From DATKCT01 sp035513055 (GTDB taxonomy: Bacteria > Verrucomicrobiota > Verrucomicrobiia > Verrucomicrobiales > DEV007): a stretch of 32,893 nt of DNA. The notes beneath the pieces were generated by a model. It was not told the DNA's origin, did not search any database, and saw nothing but the letters and a program-made list of their open reading frames with translations. Positions 15,998-25,100 of the stretch are shown piece by piece. Made by a program: the position numbers and the translations under genes. Each line of letters starts with the position of its first letter. Position 1 is the first letter of the stretch. The stretch lies in assembly GCA_035513055.1 (NCBI GenBank), contig DATKCT010000013.1, positions 1 through 32,893 on the forward strand, read 5' to 3'.

Positions 15998-16198
15998 ATG
16001 CAGCGCTTTCTGATCATCGCCGGCGTCGTTCTGCTGCTCGCAGGTTTGGCTTGGCCGCTGCTTTCCAAGCTTCCTTTGGGCCGCTTGCCCGGTGACATCG
16101 TCATCGACCGGCCCGGAGTGAAGGTTTACATTCCCCTGGCGACGATGATTGTGGCGAGTGTGCTGCTCACCTTGCTTTTTAGTTTGTTCCGGCGCTGA
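15998..16198 (+). CDS. DUF2905 small membrane protein
   Basis: The 66-residue protein has two hydrophobic helices (about 4-24 and 46-63) joined by a conserved-looking loop, LPLGRLPGDIVIDRPGVKVYIPL. The (L/I)GRLPGD(I/V) and RPG motifs are the signature of the DUF2905 family of small inner-membrane proteins of unknown function. It ends 7 bases before the gamma-glutamyltransferase start, so the two are probably co-transcribed. No convincing ribosome binding site precedes the ATG. Confidence 0.85.
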   Translation: MQRFLIIAGVVLLLAGLAWPLLSKLPLGRLPGDIVIDRPGVKVYIPLATMIVASVLLTLLFSLFRR

Positions 16199-16205
16199 AC
16201 CGGGA

Positions 16206-17999
16206 ATGGAACGGAGCCGGGCGGCCCGGCGCGCTCGCAACAGGATGCCTCGATTGGGAGCGATCGTTTTTGCCTGGGCTTGGATTCTCGCCGGAATCCC
16301 CCAGCTCTCCGCAGAGCAGACGGCGGCGGCGAAGGAAACCGGGACAGCAGCTCGATCGCGCCTTTACGCCCAGGGTCAGCATGGCGCCGTCGCCACGGTT
16401 CATCCCCTGGCGACCGAGGCGGCGTTGCGGGTGCTGCGGGAAGGGGGAAATGCGATTGATGCGACAGTGGCGGCGGGCCTTACGCTGAGTGTGGTGGACG
16501 GGTTCAATTCCGGGATTGGAGGCGGGTGCTTCTTCCTGATCCGCTCGGCAGACTCCCGGATTACGGCTATCGACGGACGCGAAACGGCGCCGGCCGCGGC
16601 CACACCTGACATGTATGTCAGGGACGGAAAGCTCGTCGATGGATTGAGCACAACGGGGCCTCTGGCTTGCGGTGTCCCCGGCGCTTTGGCGGCTTGGGAT
16701 ATGGCGTTGCGCGATCACGGGACGCGGTCCCTGGCGGAACTTCTGTTGGCCGCGGCTGATCTCGCGGAATCGGGATTCATTCTCAGCGAGGCGTATGCAG
16801 GAAGGCTCGCGTCCGTATCGGACGCATTGCGGCGCTTCGAGGGGTCGCGCGCCGTGTTTCTCCGAGAGGACGGATCGCCCTTGCAGGCAGGAGAACGCCT
16901 GGTACAGATGGATTTGGCGGAAACCTTCCGTTCCGTAGCGCGCGAAGGACTGGATTGGTTTTACGGCGGCGGGTTTGCTCAGCGAATCGAGGATTGGATG
17001 CGGGAGAACGGCGGATTGCTCACGGCGACGGACTTTCGCGGCTACCGGGCCAAGCGCCGCGCGCCTTTGGTTATGGCGTATCGCGGTCATGAAGTGGTTG
17101 GATTTCCGCCGCCAAGTTCCGGAGGTGTGCACGCAGGCCAGATTCTGGGCATGATCGAGACCATCAGTTATGGGGAGCGCTATGGGGTCGAGAATTTCCG
17201 GTCATTAGCGGCGGTGGACCGGTGGCATCTGGTTGCCGAAGCGATGAAACGGGCCTTTGCCGATCGCGCCTACTGGCTGGGCGATCCCGATTTCGCGCCG
17301 GTGCCGCGCGGGTTGCTTGATCCCGCCTACCTGAGGGAACTGGCCGCCGGAATCGATCCAAAGCGGGCGTTGCCAGTCGAGAAGCACGGTGAACCGCCGA
17401 ATGCGGACGCCGACCTTTTTTCCCGGCACACAACCCACTACACGGTCGCCGATGAGGAGGGGAACTGGGCGGCATGCACCGCCACCATCAACACCACGTT
17501 TGGGAGCAAGGTCGTTGTGCCCGGCACGGGAGTGGTGTTGAACAACGAGATGGACGATTTCTCGGCGCTGCCGGGCGCGCCCAATGCCTTCGGGTTGGTG
17601 GGAGCTGAAGCCAACGCCATCGCTCCTGGCAAGCGTCCCCTCTCGAGCATGAGCCCCACGATCGTCCTGCGAGACGGCGAGCCCGTGTTCGCCGTGGGCG
17701 CGGCCGGGGGCCCCACGATCATCAGTCAGGTCGTCTTGGCGGTGATGCGCCGGATTGATCTCGGCGAGGAGTTGCTGCAGATCCTGGCGGCGCCGCGGTT
17801 GCATCATCAGTGGAGGCCGGACCTTTTGGAATTGGAACCCGGCTGGTCAGAGGAGATTCGCGCCGGATTGGCGGAGCGCGGTCACCGGATCGGGCAACGC
17901 GGATCGATGGGAGTGAGCCAGGCTGTGGCCCGCGGACCGAGCGGCATGCTGGAAGCGGCATCCGATCCACGGGTGGACGGGGCGGCCGCGGCCTATTGA
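16206..17999 (+). CDS. ggt: Gamma-glutamyltransferase
   Basis: The 597-residue precursor has an export signal. The ATG at 16206 gives an arginine-rich start, and an ATG at 16245 (MPRLGAIVFAWAWILAG) would also work. Family motifs include GQHGAVATVHPLATEAALRV, GGNAIDATVAAGLTLSVVDG, GIGGGCFFLI, RETAPAAA, GVPGALAAW and GFPPPSSGGVH. The autoprocessing site is RHTTHYTVADEEGN, where Thr409 (17430-17432) becomes the N-terminal nucleophile of the small subunit. NNEMDDFS and KRPLSSMSPTIV follow as usual. The enzyme transfers or hydrolyses the gamma-glutamyl group of glutathione and related peptides in the periplasm. It follows the DUF2905 gene by 7 bases. Confidence 0.95.
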   Translation: MERSRAARRARNRMPRLGAIVFAWAWILAGIPQLSAEQTAAAKETGTAARSRLYAQGQHGAVATVHPLATEAALRVLREGGNAIDATVAAGLTLSVVDGFNSGIGGGCFFLIRSADSRITAIDGRETAPAAATPDMYVRDGKLVDGLSTTGPLACGVPGALAAWDMALRDHGTRSLAELLLAAADLAESGFILSEAYAGRLASVSDALRRFEGSRAVFLREDGSPLQAGERLVQMDLAETFRSVAREGLDWFYGGGFAQRIEDWMRENGGLLTATDFRGYRAKRRAPLVMAYRGHEVVGFPPPSSGGVHAGQILGMIETISYGERYGVENFRSLAAVDRWHLVAEAMKRAFADRAYWLGDPDFAPVPRGLLDPAYLRELAAGIDPKRALPVEKHGEPPNADADLFSRHTTHYTVADEEGNWAACTATINTTFGSKVVVPGTGVVLNNEMDDFSALPGAPNAFGLVGAEANAIAPGKRPLSSMSPTIVLRDGEPVFAVGAAGGPTIISQVVLAVMRRIDLGEELLQILAAPRLHHQWRPDLLELEPGWSEEIRAGLAERGHRIGQRGSMGVSQAVARGPSGMLEAASDPRVDGAAAAY

Positions 18000-18269
18000 G
18001 CACAGGTATTGCCGGCAGCGGCAGCCATTGAAAGGAATTCCTGCGAGGACTTGCCGAGAATAGGAGCGGGACAAACACTTCGAAAGGAGACTGTTCGCCT
18101 TACGCGCGTGTCCAGTCGTTGCCAACGCTTGAGCGATCGATACAAATGTGTCTTCAATGAAGTCGCCGGCAAGCCATTCACCGGAAGCGCCTTCGAAACG
18201 ATCTCGACATTGTCGAACGTCTTTTAACCCAACGCCTTGCGCCAGCCGGTATCCCTCTGTGATCGCTGG

Positions 18270-18839
18270 TTAGCGCCAGCCTTTTCGCGAGGCAAAGAAC
18301 TTGTTCATCGCTTCAGTATCAAAGGAGGCCGGATCAAAGTCGCCCCCGCTCCATTCCAGCATCTCTTCGTGTTCCGGGTGCGAGGGGTCTTTGATCGCCT
18401 TCAAGAACTCCGCATAGCCGCCAGCGCCGCCGCAGTCCTCAGGGGGGCAGGCCCGGGCGCCGGCAATGCAACTCGGAACCTTCAGCTCCGCTGATGCGGG
18501 AAGAATCTTCTCGAGCACGATCTGATGGATCCAACCGTCGCCAAAATCGTACTCATAGAGCATGGACGCGCCTTCTTGAGGGAGGACTTGGCCGAGCGGG
18601 ACGCGCGTTTCGTCCTTTACGCTGAGTCCGAATTCCGGATCCGGCTCTCCATAGAGTTGTCCTTGCGCCTCAAACTGATGCAGGTGCGAATCGGTCCATC
18701 CCATGGCAACTTGCAAGATGTCATGGAACTGATGCAATTTTACCGAGCTTGGAACGAGAAGACGGCGCCACACGGCGGGTCGCACGTGAGCGAGAGTGAC
18801 TTTCAATTGGTATACGGATGGCGAGGAAACTTTGGTCAT
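18270..18839 (-). CDS. Plasmid pRiA4b ORF-3-like protein
   Basis: The 189-residue protein matches the pRiA4b ORF-3 family. It has YQLKVTLAHVRPAVWRRLLV near the start, then LHQFHDILQVAMGWTDSHLH and YEYDFGDGWIHQIVLEKI, and an acidic C-terminal segment with ACPPEDCGGAGGY and EMLEWSGGDFDPASFD. These are all family hallmarks. I chose the ATG at 18839 (MTKVSSPS), since the frame upstream to 18926 lacks family similarity. The molecular role of the family is unknown. The gene stands alone. The 270 bases beyond its stop hold an open but unrecognised frame and no clear terminator. Confidence 0.88.
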   Translation of the reverse strand: MTKVSSPSVYQLKVTLAHVRPAVWRRLLVPSSVKLHQFHDILQVAMGWTDSHLHQFEAQGQLYGEPDPEFGLSVKDETRVPLGQVLPQEGASMLYEYDFGDGWIHQIVLEKILPASAELKVPSCIAGARACPPEDCGGAGGYAEFLKAIKDPSHPEHEEMLEWSGGDFDPASFDTEAMNKFFASRKGWR

Positions 18840-19189
18840 ACGGGACGAGATCGAGTTCCAGGCTCTAGTGTGGCGTTTGCGAAACACGGAGTCAAAGCAG
18901 GTTTTTGAAGTGGCTATCCGGAACAAGACAACGATCGAGGGTGATCACCGCTTTTTACCCATGCAAGACTTGGCCGGGAGCGCGGATGAACAAGGGGGGG
19001 ATCTCGAGGTTCTCGCAGAGACGGATCCGCGATCCCGGAGGCCAGACGGCGCCGGATTCGATTCGTGTGGGAGGATCGGTCCAGCGCTGGTTTCGATGCG
19101 GATGGAGACGGGCGCCGCTGCGTCCGCAAGTTACAAAGTTTTCCCCTGGTTGACGGGACGGGCCGGATACCGCGAAGCTGTTGGCTGGC
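18840..19189. other. Intergenic spacer between divergent genes
   Basis: This is the shared upstream region of the pRiA4b-like gene (minus) and the TrkA-C gene (plus). Open frames here lack recognisable similarity. I see no clear palindrome, promoter pair or RNA gene. Confidence 0.5.
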
Positions 19190-19924
19190 ATGGGAGCGAT
19201 TATTGCGCTGATCATCATCGTGGCGGTGTCCCTTTTGACGGTGCGCGTTGGGGCAGTGGCGCTGATGATGACCGGGCTCAGTTGGGACGCGGCGAGTTTT
19301 CAGGCGTATTCGACGTTCTTCGGTGTGGGCTTCACGACGCGGGAGGCGGAGATGGTGGTGAACCATCCCGTGCGCCGCAAGATCATCCTCTTTCTGATCG
19401 TGGTGGGGAATGTAGGGATCACCTCGGTATTGGCTACGCTGGTGGTGACATTCGTGCATATCGACACGAACAGTCCTCACGCCATCTTTCAGACCTTGGG
19501 TTGGATCGCCTTGGGCGGCGCGGTCTTGTTGGTAATGAGCCGGGTCCGAGTGTTGCTGCGGGTCGTTGATTTACTGATTCGTCGCGCACTCAGGGAAGCG
19601 GGAGTGCTGCGGGTGCTCGATTATGAGTTGCTGCTGCGGGTGCGCAGCGGCTATTGCATCTCGGAAGTGGAGGCGCCGGCGGACAACCCGCTCGTGGGCC
19701 GGGAGCTGGGTGATTCGCGGCCAGCAGACCAAGGGATCATCGTGCTGGGGATCACCAAAAAGGGAGGGCGCTTTCTGGGTGCTCCGGGACGGCAGGAGAT
19801 GATTGAGCCCGGAGATGTCCTGACCGTCTACGGGAAAGAAGAGGATGTAGTCCGACTTGCCCGGGCCTGGACTCCGGACGAGGATGCGCCGCGCAGCTCG
19901 CGAGCGGAAGCAGGAAACCGGTGA
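19190..19924 (+). CDS. Membrane protein with a C-terminal TrkA-C (RCK_C) domain
   Basis: The 244-residue protein has hydrophobic helices at about 1-25, 60-85 and 93-112. Between the first two is a loop resembling a channel or transporter re-entrant segment (YSTFFGVGFTTREAEMVV). Residues about 150-225 form a TrkA-C domain (SGYCISEVEAP, NPLVGRELGD, IVLGITKKGG, EMIEPGDVLTVYG), which in potassium transporters binds regulatory ligands such as cyclic dinucleotides. The N-terminal part is too short for a TrkH-type pore, so it may be a subunit or sensor. I chose ATG 19190 over the TTG at 19181. It lies 6 bases upstream of cbpA. Confidence 0.75.
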   Translation: MGAIIALIIIVAVSLLTVRVGAVALMMTGLSWDAASFQAYSTFFGVGFTTREAEMVVNHPVRRKIILFLIVVGNVGITSVLATLVVTFVHIDTNSPHAIFQTLGWIALGGAVLLVMSRVRVLLRVVDLLIRRALREAGVLRVLDYELLLRVRSGYCISEVEAPADNPLVGRELGDSRPADQGIIVLGITKKGGRFLGAPGRQEMIEPGDVLTVYGKEEDVVRLARAWTPDEDAPRSSRAEAGNR

Positions 19925-19930
19925 GTCGAA

Positions 19931-20911
19931 TTGGCCGTGAAGTTCAGCGATTATTACGAAGTCCTGGGAGTGCCCCGCGATGCGCCGGAGGACGACATTC
20001 GGAAGGCCTTTCGCAAACTGGCCCGGAAGCACCACCCCGACGTGGCGAAAGACAAGGAGGAGGGAGAACGGAAATTCAAGGAGATCAACGAGGCCTACGA
20101 AGTCTTGGGCGATCCGGAGAAGCGCAAAAAATACGATGCGCTGGGGGCCAGTTGGAGGCACGGGGCGGAGTTCACGCCGCCTCCCGGCGCCGGCGGCATG
20201 GATTTTGGCTTCGATGTCTTTGGCGAAGGCGGCGGGATACCTCGCGGAGCGGAATGGCATTTTGACGGGACCGGGTTCAGCGATTTCTTCGAGCATCTGT
20301 TCGGGATGCGGGGAGGGTTTGCCCGGGAGCCGGGTCAGATGCGGGGCGGCGGGCTTCGGGCCCGAGGCCGGGACGTAGAAGCCGATATTTTGGTGTCGCT
20401 AGAGGAATCCTATCACGGCTCCACACGAGTGCTGCGATTGCAACAGCCGGCGCCCGACGGGGAATCCACCCTGGCGCGGACCGCCCAGGTGCGCATTCCA
20501 GTGGGGGTGCGCGAAGGACAGAAGCTGCGGCTGGCGGGTTTGGGTGAGCCGGGTTTGGGTGGAGCGCCGCCGGGGGATCTGTTTTTGCGCGTCCGTTTGG
20601 AACGGCATCCGGTGTTTCAGGTGCGCGGGGAGAATCTGTATTACGACCTCGATCTGGTCCCTTGGGACGCAGTTTTGGGAACGGAAGCGCAAGTGCAAAG
20701 CCTGAGGGGGAAAGTGAAGGTGACCATCCCTCCTGGCACGACGGGCGGGCAGGAGCTGCGTTTGAAAGGACTCGGGTTGCCGCGGGAAGGCGGAGGGTTT
20801 GGGGACTTGCATGTCGTGACCCGCATCACGGTTCCCGCGCGCGTTGATGCTGAGGAACGTGTTTTATGGGAGAAACTGCGAAGCTTGGCTGGGGCCGAAG
20901 CCATATCGTGA
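19931..20911 (+). CDS. cbpA: CbpA-type DnaJ co-chaperone
   Basis: The 326-residue protein has a J domain (about 5-70) with KHHPD at 33-37, the motif that stimulates DnaK ATPase. A Gly/Phe-rich linker follows (about 85-140), then two DnaJ C-terminal substrate-binding domains (about 150-320, with IPVGVREGQKLRLAGLG and IPPGTTGGQELRLKGLGLP). The cysteine zinc-finger repeats of DnaJ are absent, which defines the CbpA-like class II. The likely start is TTG at 19931, 5 bases after GGTGAG. A GTG at 19937 is the alternative. It is directly followed by a cbpM-like gene. Confidence 0.92.
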   Translation: MAVKFSDYYEVLGVPRDAPEDDIRKAFRKLARKHHPDVAKDKEEGERKFKEINEAYEVLGDPEKRKKYDALGASWRHGAEFTPPPGAGGMDFGFDVFGEGGGIPRGAEWHFDGTGFSDFFEHLFGMRGGFAREPGQMRGGGLRARGRDVEADILVSLEESYHGSTRVLRLQQPAPDGESTLARTAQVRIPVGVREGQKLRLAGLGEPGLGGAPPGDLFLRVRLERHPVFQVRGENLYYDLDLVPWDAVLGTEAQVQSLRGKVKVTIPPGTTGGQELRLKGLGLPREGGGFGDLHVVTRITVPARVDAEERVLWEKLRSLAGAEAIS

Positions 20912-20914
20912 TTC

Positions 20915-21253
20915 ATGGAGGAAAGAAACAGAAACAGATCTCAGATCGTCGTGCGGGTGGAACGTTCGACTACGGCCGGCTATTGCGATTTGGCGGGAGC
21001 AGCGGAACTGAGCGGGTTGCATCCCGATTTGATCCGGGATTTGTGCCGGGCGGGTTTCGTCGAGACGCGGGTCAGCGACGATGAGGAGCAATGGTATTTT
21101 GATGATCACGCTCTCTACATGCTGCGCCGGGTTCACGAATGGCGCGAGCACAAGGGCATCAACTTGCGGGGAATCCGCCTCATTCTCGAACTCTTTCGAG
21201 AAATGGACCGGATGGAGCGGGAGATTCGCTTCTTGCGGGACCGGCTGGGCTGA
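20915..21253 (+). CDS. cbpM: CbpM-like chaperone modulator (MerR-type HTH)
   Basis: The 112-residue protein starts 3 bases after the cbpA stop. Residues about 22-65 form a MerR-like winged helix-turn-helix (YCDLAGAAELSGLHPDLIRD, LCRAGFVE). A long helical tail follows (LRRVHEWREHKGINLRGIRL, then LFREMDRMEREIRFLRDRL). That architecture and the gene position match CbpM, which binds the J domain of CbpA and inhibits it. DNA binding by this protein is possible but not established in the family. Confidence 0.82.
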   Translation: MEERNRNRSQIVVRVERSTTAGYCDLAGAAELSGLHPDLIRDLCRAGFVETRVSDDEEQWYFDDHALYMLRRVHEWREHKGINLRGIRLILELFREMDRMEREIRFLRDRLG

Positions 21254-21303
21254 GCGATAAAATTGAGGTGAGCAAGTCCTGTGCGAGCGCGGGCGTGGGC
21301 GGA

Positions 21304-22161
21304 ATGAAAACATTTCTATGGCTTGCCACGGCGGTTGCCGCCGCTTTTTCTGTCGAGGCTCAGGAGCGAGAGGGAGAGGACCGGCCCGCGGTTCGAGTGC
21401 AATGGGAGAATAATCTTCTGACCGTGACCCATCCGGCGATCCCGGAGCGTTTCCTGGAGGTCAATTATCTGGAGGCCTTCTGCCGGCCGGGTTCGACGGA
21501 TCGCGATTGGGCAGAGACGGTGATTCCGCACCGGACTGAGAAGGTGTCGGAGGAGGAGGATGGAACGGGACTGGTTCTGCGCAGCCTGTTGGAAGACGGC
21601 GTGGAAGTGGAGCATCGCATCGAGACGGATGCGGACACGGTGAGGTTCCGGCTCGAGGCCTTCAATCCCACAGACCGTGCGTCGGAGGCGCATTGGGCTC
21701 AACCCTGCGTGCGAGTGCACCGTTTTACTGGGGACGAGTCCAGGCCGGACACGGAGACGTATCTGCCGCGTTGTTTCGTCTTCATCGATGGCGAGCTGAC
21801 CCGGATGCCGATGGACCCTTGGGCGACCCGTGCGCGATACGTGCCTGGCCAAGTCTGGCGTCCCGCCCAAGTCGATCCGGATGATGTGAACCCGCGGCCG
21901 GTGAATGCGAAATCCCCGTCGAACGGGCTCATTGGATGCTTTTCGGAGGACGAGCGTTGGATTTTTGCTACGGCCTGGGAACCCTATCAAGAGCTGTTTC
22001 AGGGGGTTCTCTGCTGTCTCCACTCAGATTTCCGGTTGGGCGGCTTGGAACCTGGGGAACGAAAGACGGTCCGGGGAGTTATCTATCTGACGCCGAACGA
22101 TGTGGATGCCTTGTTGGAACGGTATCGGAACGATTTTCCCGGGCAGGAAGAAGAGAGGTGA
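21304..22161 (+). CDS. Secreted protein of unknown function
   Basis: The 285-residue protein has a signal peptide (MKTFLWLATAVAAAFSVEAQ). The mature part looks like a beta-sandwich with a conserved-looking core: VRVQWENNLLTVTHPAIPER, NYLEAFCRPGSTDRDW, HWAQPCVRVHRFTG, CFVFIDGEL and ATAWEPYQELFQGVLCCLHS, then DFRLGGLEPGE. I do not recognise a characterised family. The general look recalls secreted carbohydrate-active or mutarotase-like folds. It starts 50 bases after the cbpM-like gene and may share its transcript. It is convergent with the CotH gene, with 24 bases between stops. Confidence 0.75.
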   Translation: MKTFLWLATAVAAAFSVEAQEREGEDRPAVRVQWENNLLTVTHPAIPERFLEVNYLEAFCRPGSTDRDWAETVIPHRTEKVSEEEDGTGLVLRSLLEDGVEVEHRIETDADTVRFRLEAFNPTDRASEAHWAQPCVRVHRFTGDESRPDTETYLPRCFVFIDGELTRMPMDPWATRARYVPGQVWRPAQVDPDDVNPRPVNAKSPSNGLIGCFSEDERWIFATAWEPYQELFQGVLCCLHSDFRLGGLEPGERKTVRGVIYLTPNDVDALLERYRNDFPGQEEER

Positions 22162-22185
22162 TGGGGCCAACAATGGGAGGGGGCT

Positions 22186-25100
22186 TTACTCTCCTGGCGA
22201 ACCTCCCAACGCGGGTGATGTGCGCCAAGAAGTGGGATCGGCGGGATCTCCCGCCGGGTTGACCAGCTCCATCGTATGACCCGACCCATCTGCGGCGGGC
22301 CACGGGCTTTGGTCTTCATAGCGCAACGACACGATGAGGGCTCCTCCAGCGTCGAGAAGCCGAAGGCGGTCGCTGCTGTTGGAGAAATTGAAGTCGAACC
22401 CTCCGGCGATGGAAACCGGAAGATTGGGGTAGGCGGAGAGGAAGGCGTCAGGTTCCCGCGCAACGATGAGGAAACCGCCCGGGGCAAGCTCGATCTCGGG
22501 CAAGAGGAAACGGTGGTCGTCGTCGTCATCAAGAATCGACCATCCCGTCAGCGTTACCGGTGATGTTCCTGCGTTATGCAACTCGATCCATTCGCCGGAA
22601 GTCTGGTCGCCGGCAGGGTGGTACTGCAACTCGGAGATGACGATGGCGGTGTGGGAGGGGTCCAAAGGGGAGACGGCATGGAATAGCGCGGCGATGGTGG
22701 TAATCTGATCCCGCTGCACCTGAGCGAAGGTGGATCCGTCAGGCTTTTCGGTGAGTGGTCCTTGCCAGGAGGCATGGCGGAACCCGGGAGCGGGGAGACT
22801 TTGGATGGGCGGGGGAAAGTCGACGAACCAGGTCCCTCTCCAGCCGTCGCCGGCGGCCAGCGCCGACCCGGCGCGGACCGATCCGCCATCCGGCGGATCG
22901 AGGCGGACTTCGAGTTCCCCGAAACCGTTGGGAAGTTGGAAGTGCGCGATGAGATCGTCGCGCAGTTCCGCCGGGCGCGAGCGGGCGAAGTCCTTGAGGC
23001 CATCGACGTTTTCTTCCCAGAGCCCGAGGGTGAGCCCAGGCTCGGCAGGTTTGTGGGGCGGCCCGAAACCGCGACGTTCCAGTTCGGGCCAACTCCAGCG
23101 CCGGAGATGGCGCTCGATCTCCGGGCGAATCTGTGCAGCCATGTCGTCGATGACCGATTCGACCCGGGCGGGTTCGAAGAGAGTGTTGAGGAGGCTGGCG
23201 CAGCGCTGGATGAAGTCCCCCTGGAAGTCTGCATTCTCCAGCAACTTTCTCAGGAGCAGGGTGCGTCCACCTTCGTTAGGCCAACCCGTCCCGCTTCCGG
23301 CCGGATTGGTGTAGAAGCGGAACATGTTGTCGTAATCAGCGTAATCGCGGCTCATCGCAGGCCCGTAGGTTTCGGGCGGCCAAAGGTCAAATCCGTAATC
23401 CTGATCGTAGAGGATCCACCGGAACTTTCCGTCTCCAGCGTCCGATCGCCAGCACTTGATGTTTCCGATGTCGAAATTCTGGAAATAGATGACGGCGAGA
23501 TGGTAATCGATGAAGTTAGGAATATCGAGGTGCTCGGACGCGACCCGGGCATAGTTGTCCTCAAGAGACAGGTCGCGACCGGCGACAAAGCTGCGCATGG
23601 CTGAGTAGATCGCCGCGCTTCCGGCGTTGGCTGTTCCATATCCTTCGATGAGATCGATGCTGTCCGGCTCCAGGTGGTGGTGGGACGCCACGAAGTGCTC
23701 GGTGGTTTTCTCCCGGAGATTGTAGACTCCCCAGTAGTCGCCATTGAGGTAGAGTACGGCTGGGCGCCAGGCTTGGATGTCGAGGCCCGTTTCTCGGACG
23801 AGCCGCTGCAGCATGGCGTCGCGGAACAGGGTGAAGCGGCTGTTGACGAAGTAACTGCCGTGCGCTTGGGTCTGGCCGAAGGCAGTGATGGGCGGGCGTG
23901 GCCAAGTGAAGTGCGTGCTTTGATTGTCGTTGCCGGAATTGCGAAGGACCAAGCTTTCGAACCGTTCGATATCGAGTTCAGGGAAAATCCGGTGCTGAAT
24001 GGATCCGGCTCCGTATTTCCGGCGAGCGAAGAGTGCGAAGGACTTCTGAGGGTAACCGCGAGAGCCCCATCCGCCGAAGATCTTGAGACCGGCGCCCATT
24101 TCAAGAGTCCGTGCTTCCGGGTCGAAAAACTCGAAGTGGATGGCGATTTCCCGGTCTTGCCAGGCATTGGAGTTGCTGTAGGGGAAGGACCCATTCACGC
24201 TTCCGCCGGCGTTGAGAGCAGGACCCATCCCATAGAGAAAGCCGTCCCCGAAAGCGAAGGCGGACGGGTCGCCGGCGAGGGCGACGATGGGGAGGTTGTG
24301 CTCCGCTCCGATGATGTAGGTGCGAGTGAGAGTGCGGCTGCGTCCGCCGGGAAGAAAGGTCCGGACCCGCACGACGGCTGACTGCGTCAGCATGAACGGC
24401 CCGTCATAGAGGGTGGAGTTGCTGGAGAAGAGCGAATGCAGCGGTTCGGCTCCATCGAGAGTGAAACGGATGGCGGCTCCGTCGAGGCCGGTCTCGAAGG
24501 CGACCTGCACGGGTGCGGAGTGGATTCCGCCTGGTGTCAGGAGCCACGGCGGTTCCAGGACTGGATCCGGAGTCCCGCTGGGGAAGGGGCGGTTCGGCAG
24601 GCCTGGCGAGGCGAGTTCCTTCGGGTAGGGATACCAGACGTCCTCGAACAAGCCGAGCGCGATATCGTCGTCCAAGGCCGGAGGGAGGAGGCGGTCGACG
24701 AGGATGCCGTTGGGATCGAGCAGGACCACGGGTTCGGATCCGTTTCGAAGCGCGAAATCGCTGTGGAGTTCGCCAGCGATCGGATTGCGATCCTTGCCGG
24801 AAGCGAAGAGCAACAAGCAGGCGCCCGGTTCCAACAGGCGGTCTGGGAACACCCAGGGTTGCTGAGATTCCAAGGCGTCGGCCAACAGCCATCCGGCCAG
24901 AGACACTGGCGTCGTTCCAAAGTTTTGAAGTTCCACCCAGTCCGGAAAATCCCCGTCCTCATCGGCAAGGGCCGACGCGTTGGCAGTCATCACCTCATTG
25001 AGCCGGACCGGATAGGATTCGATGGGCGGAGGGAGTCTGGCGATCCGAAAATAGCGAGCGGCTTCGCCTTCGCGAGACACGGTGAAGCGGAAGCGGCCGG

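Noticed and set aside
17993..18269. Minus-strand frame after the pRiA4b-like stop reading GEWLAGDFIEDTFVSIAQ
   Set aside because: It is open and in frame with the upstream gene's stop but lacks a start codon and recognisable similarity, so it is too weak to call a gene.
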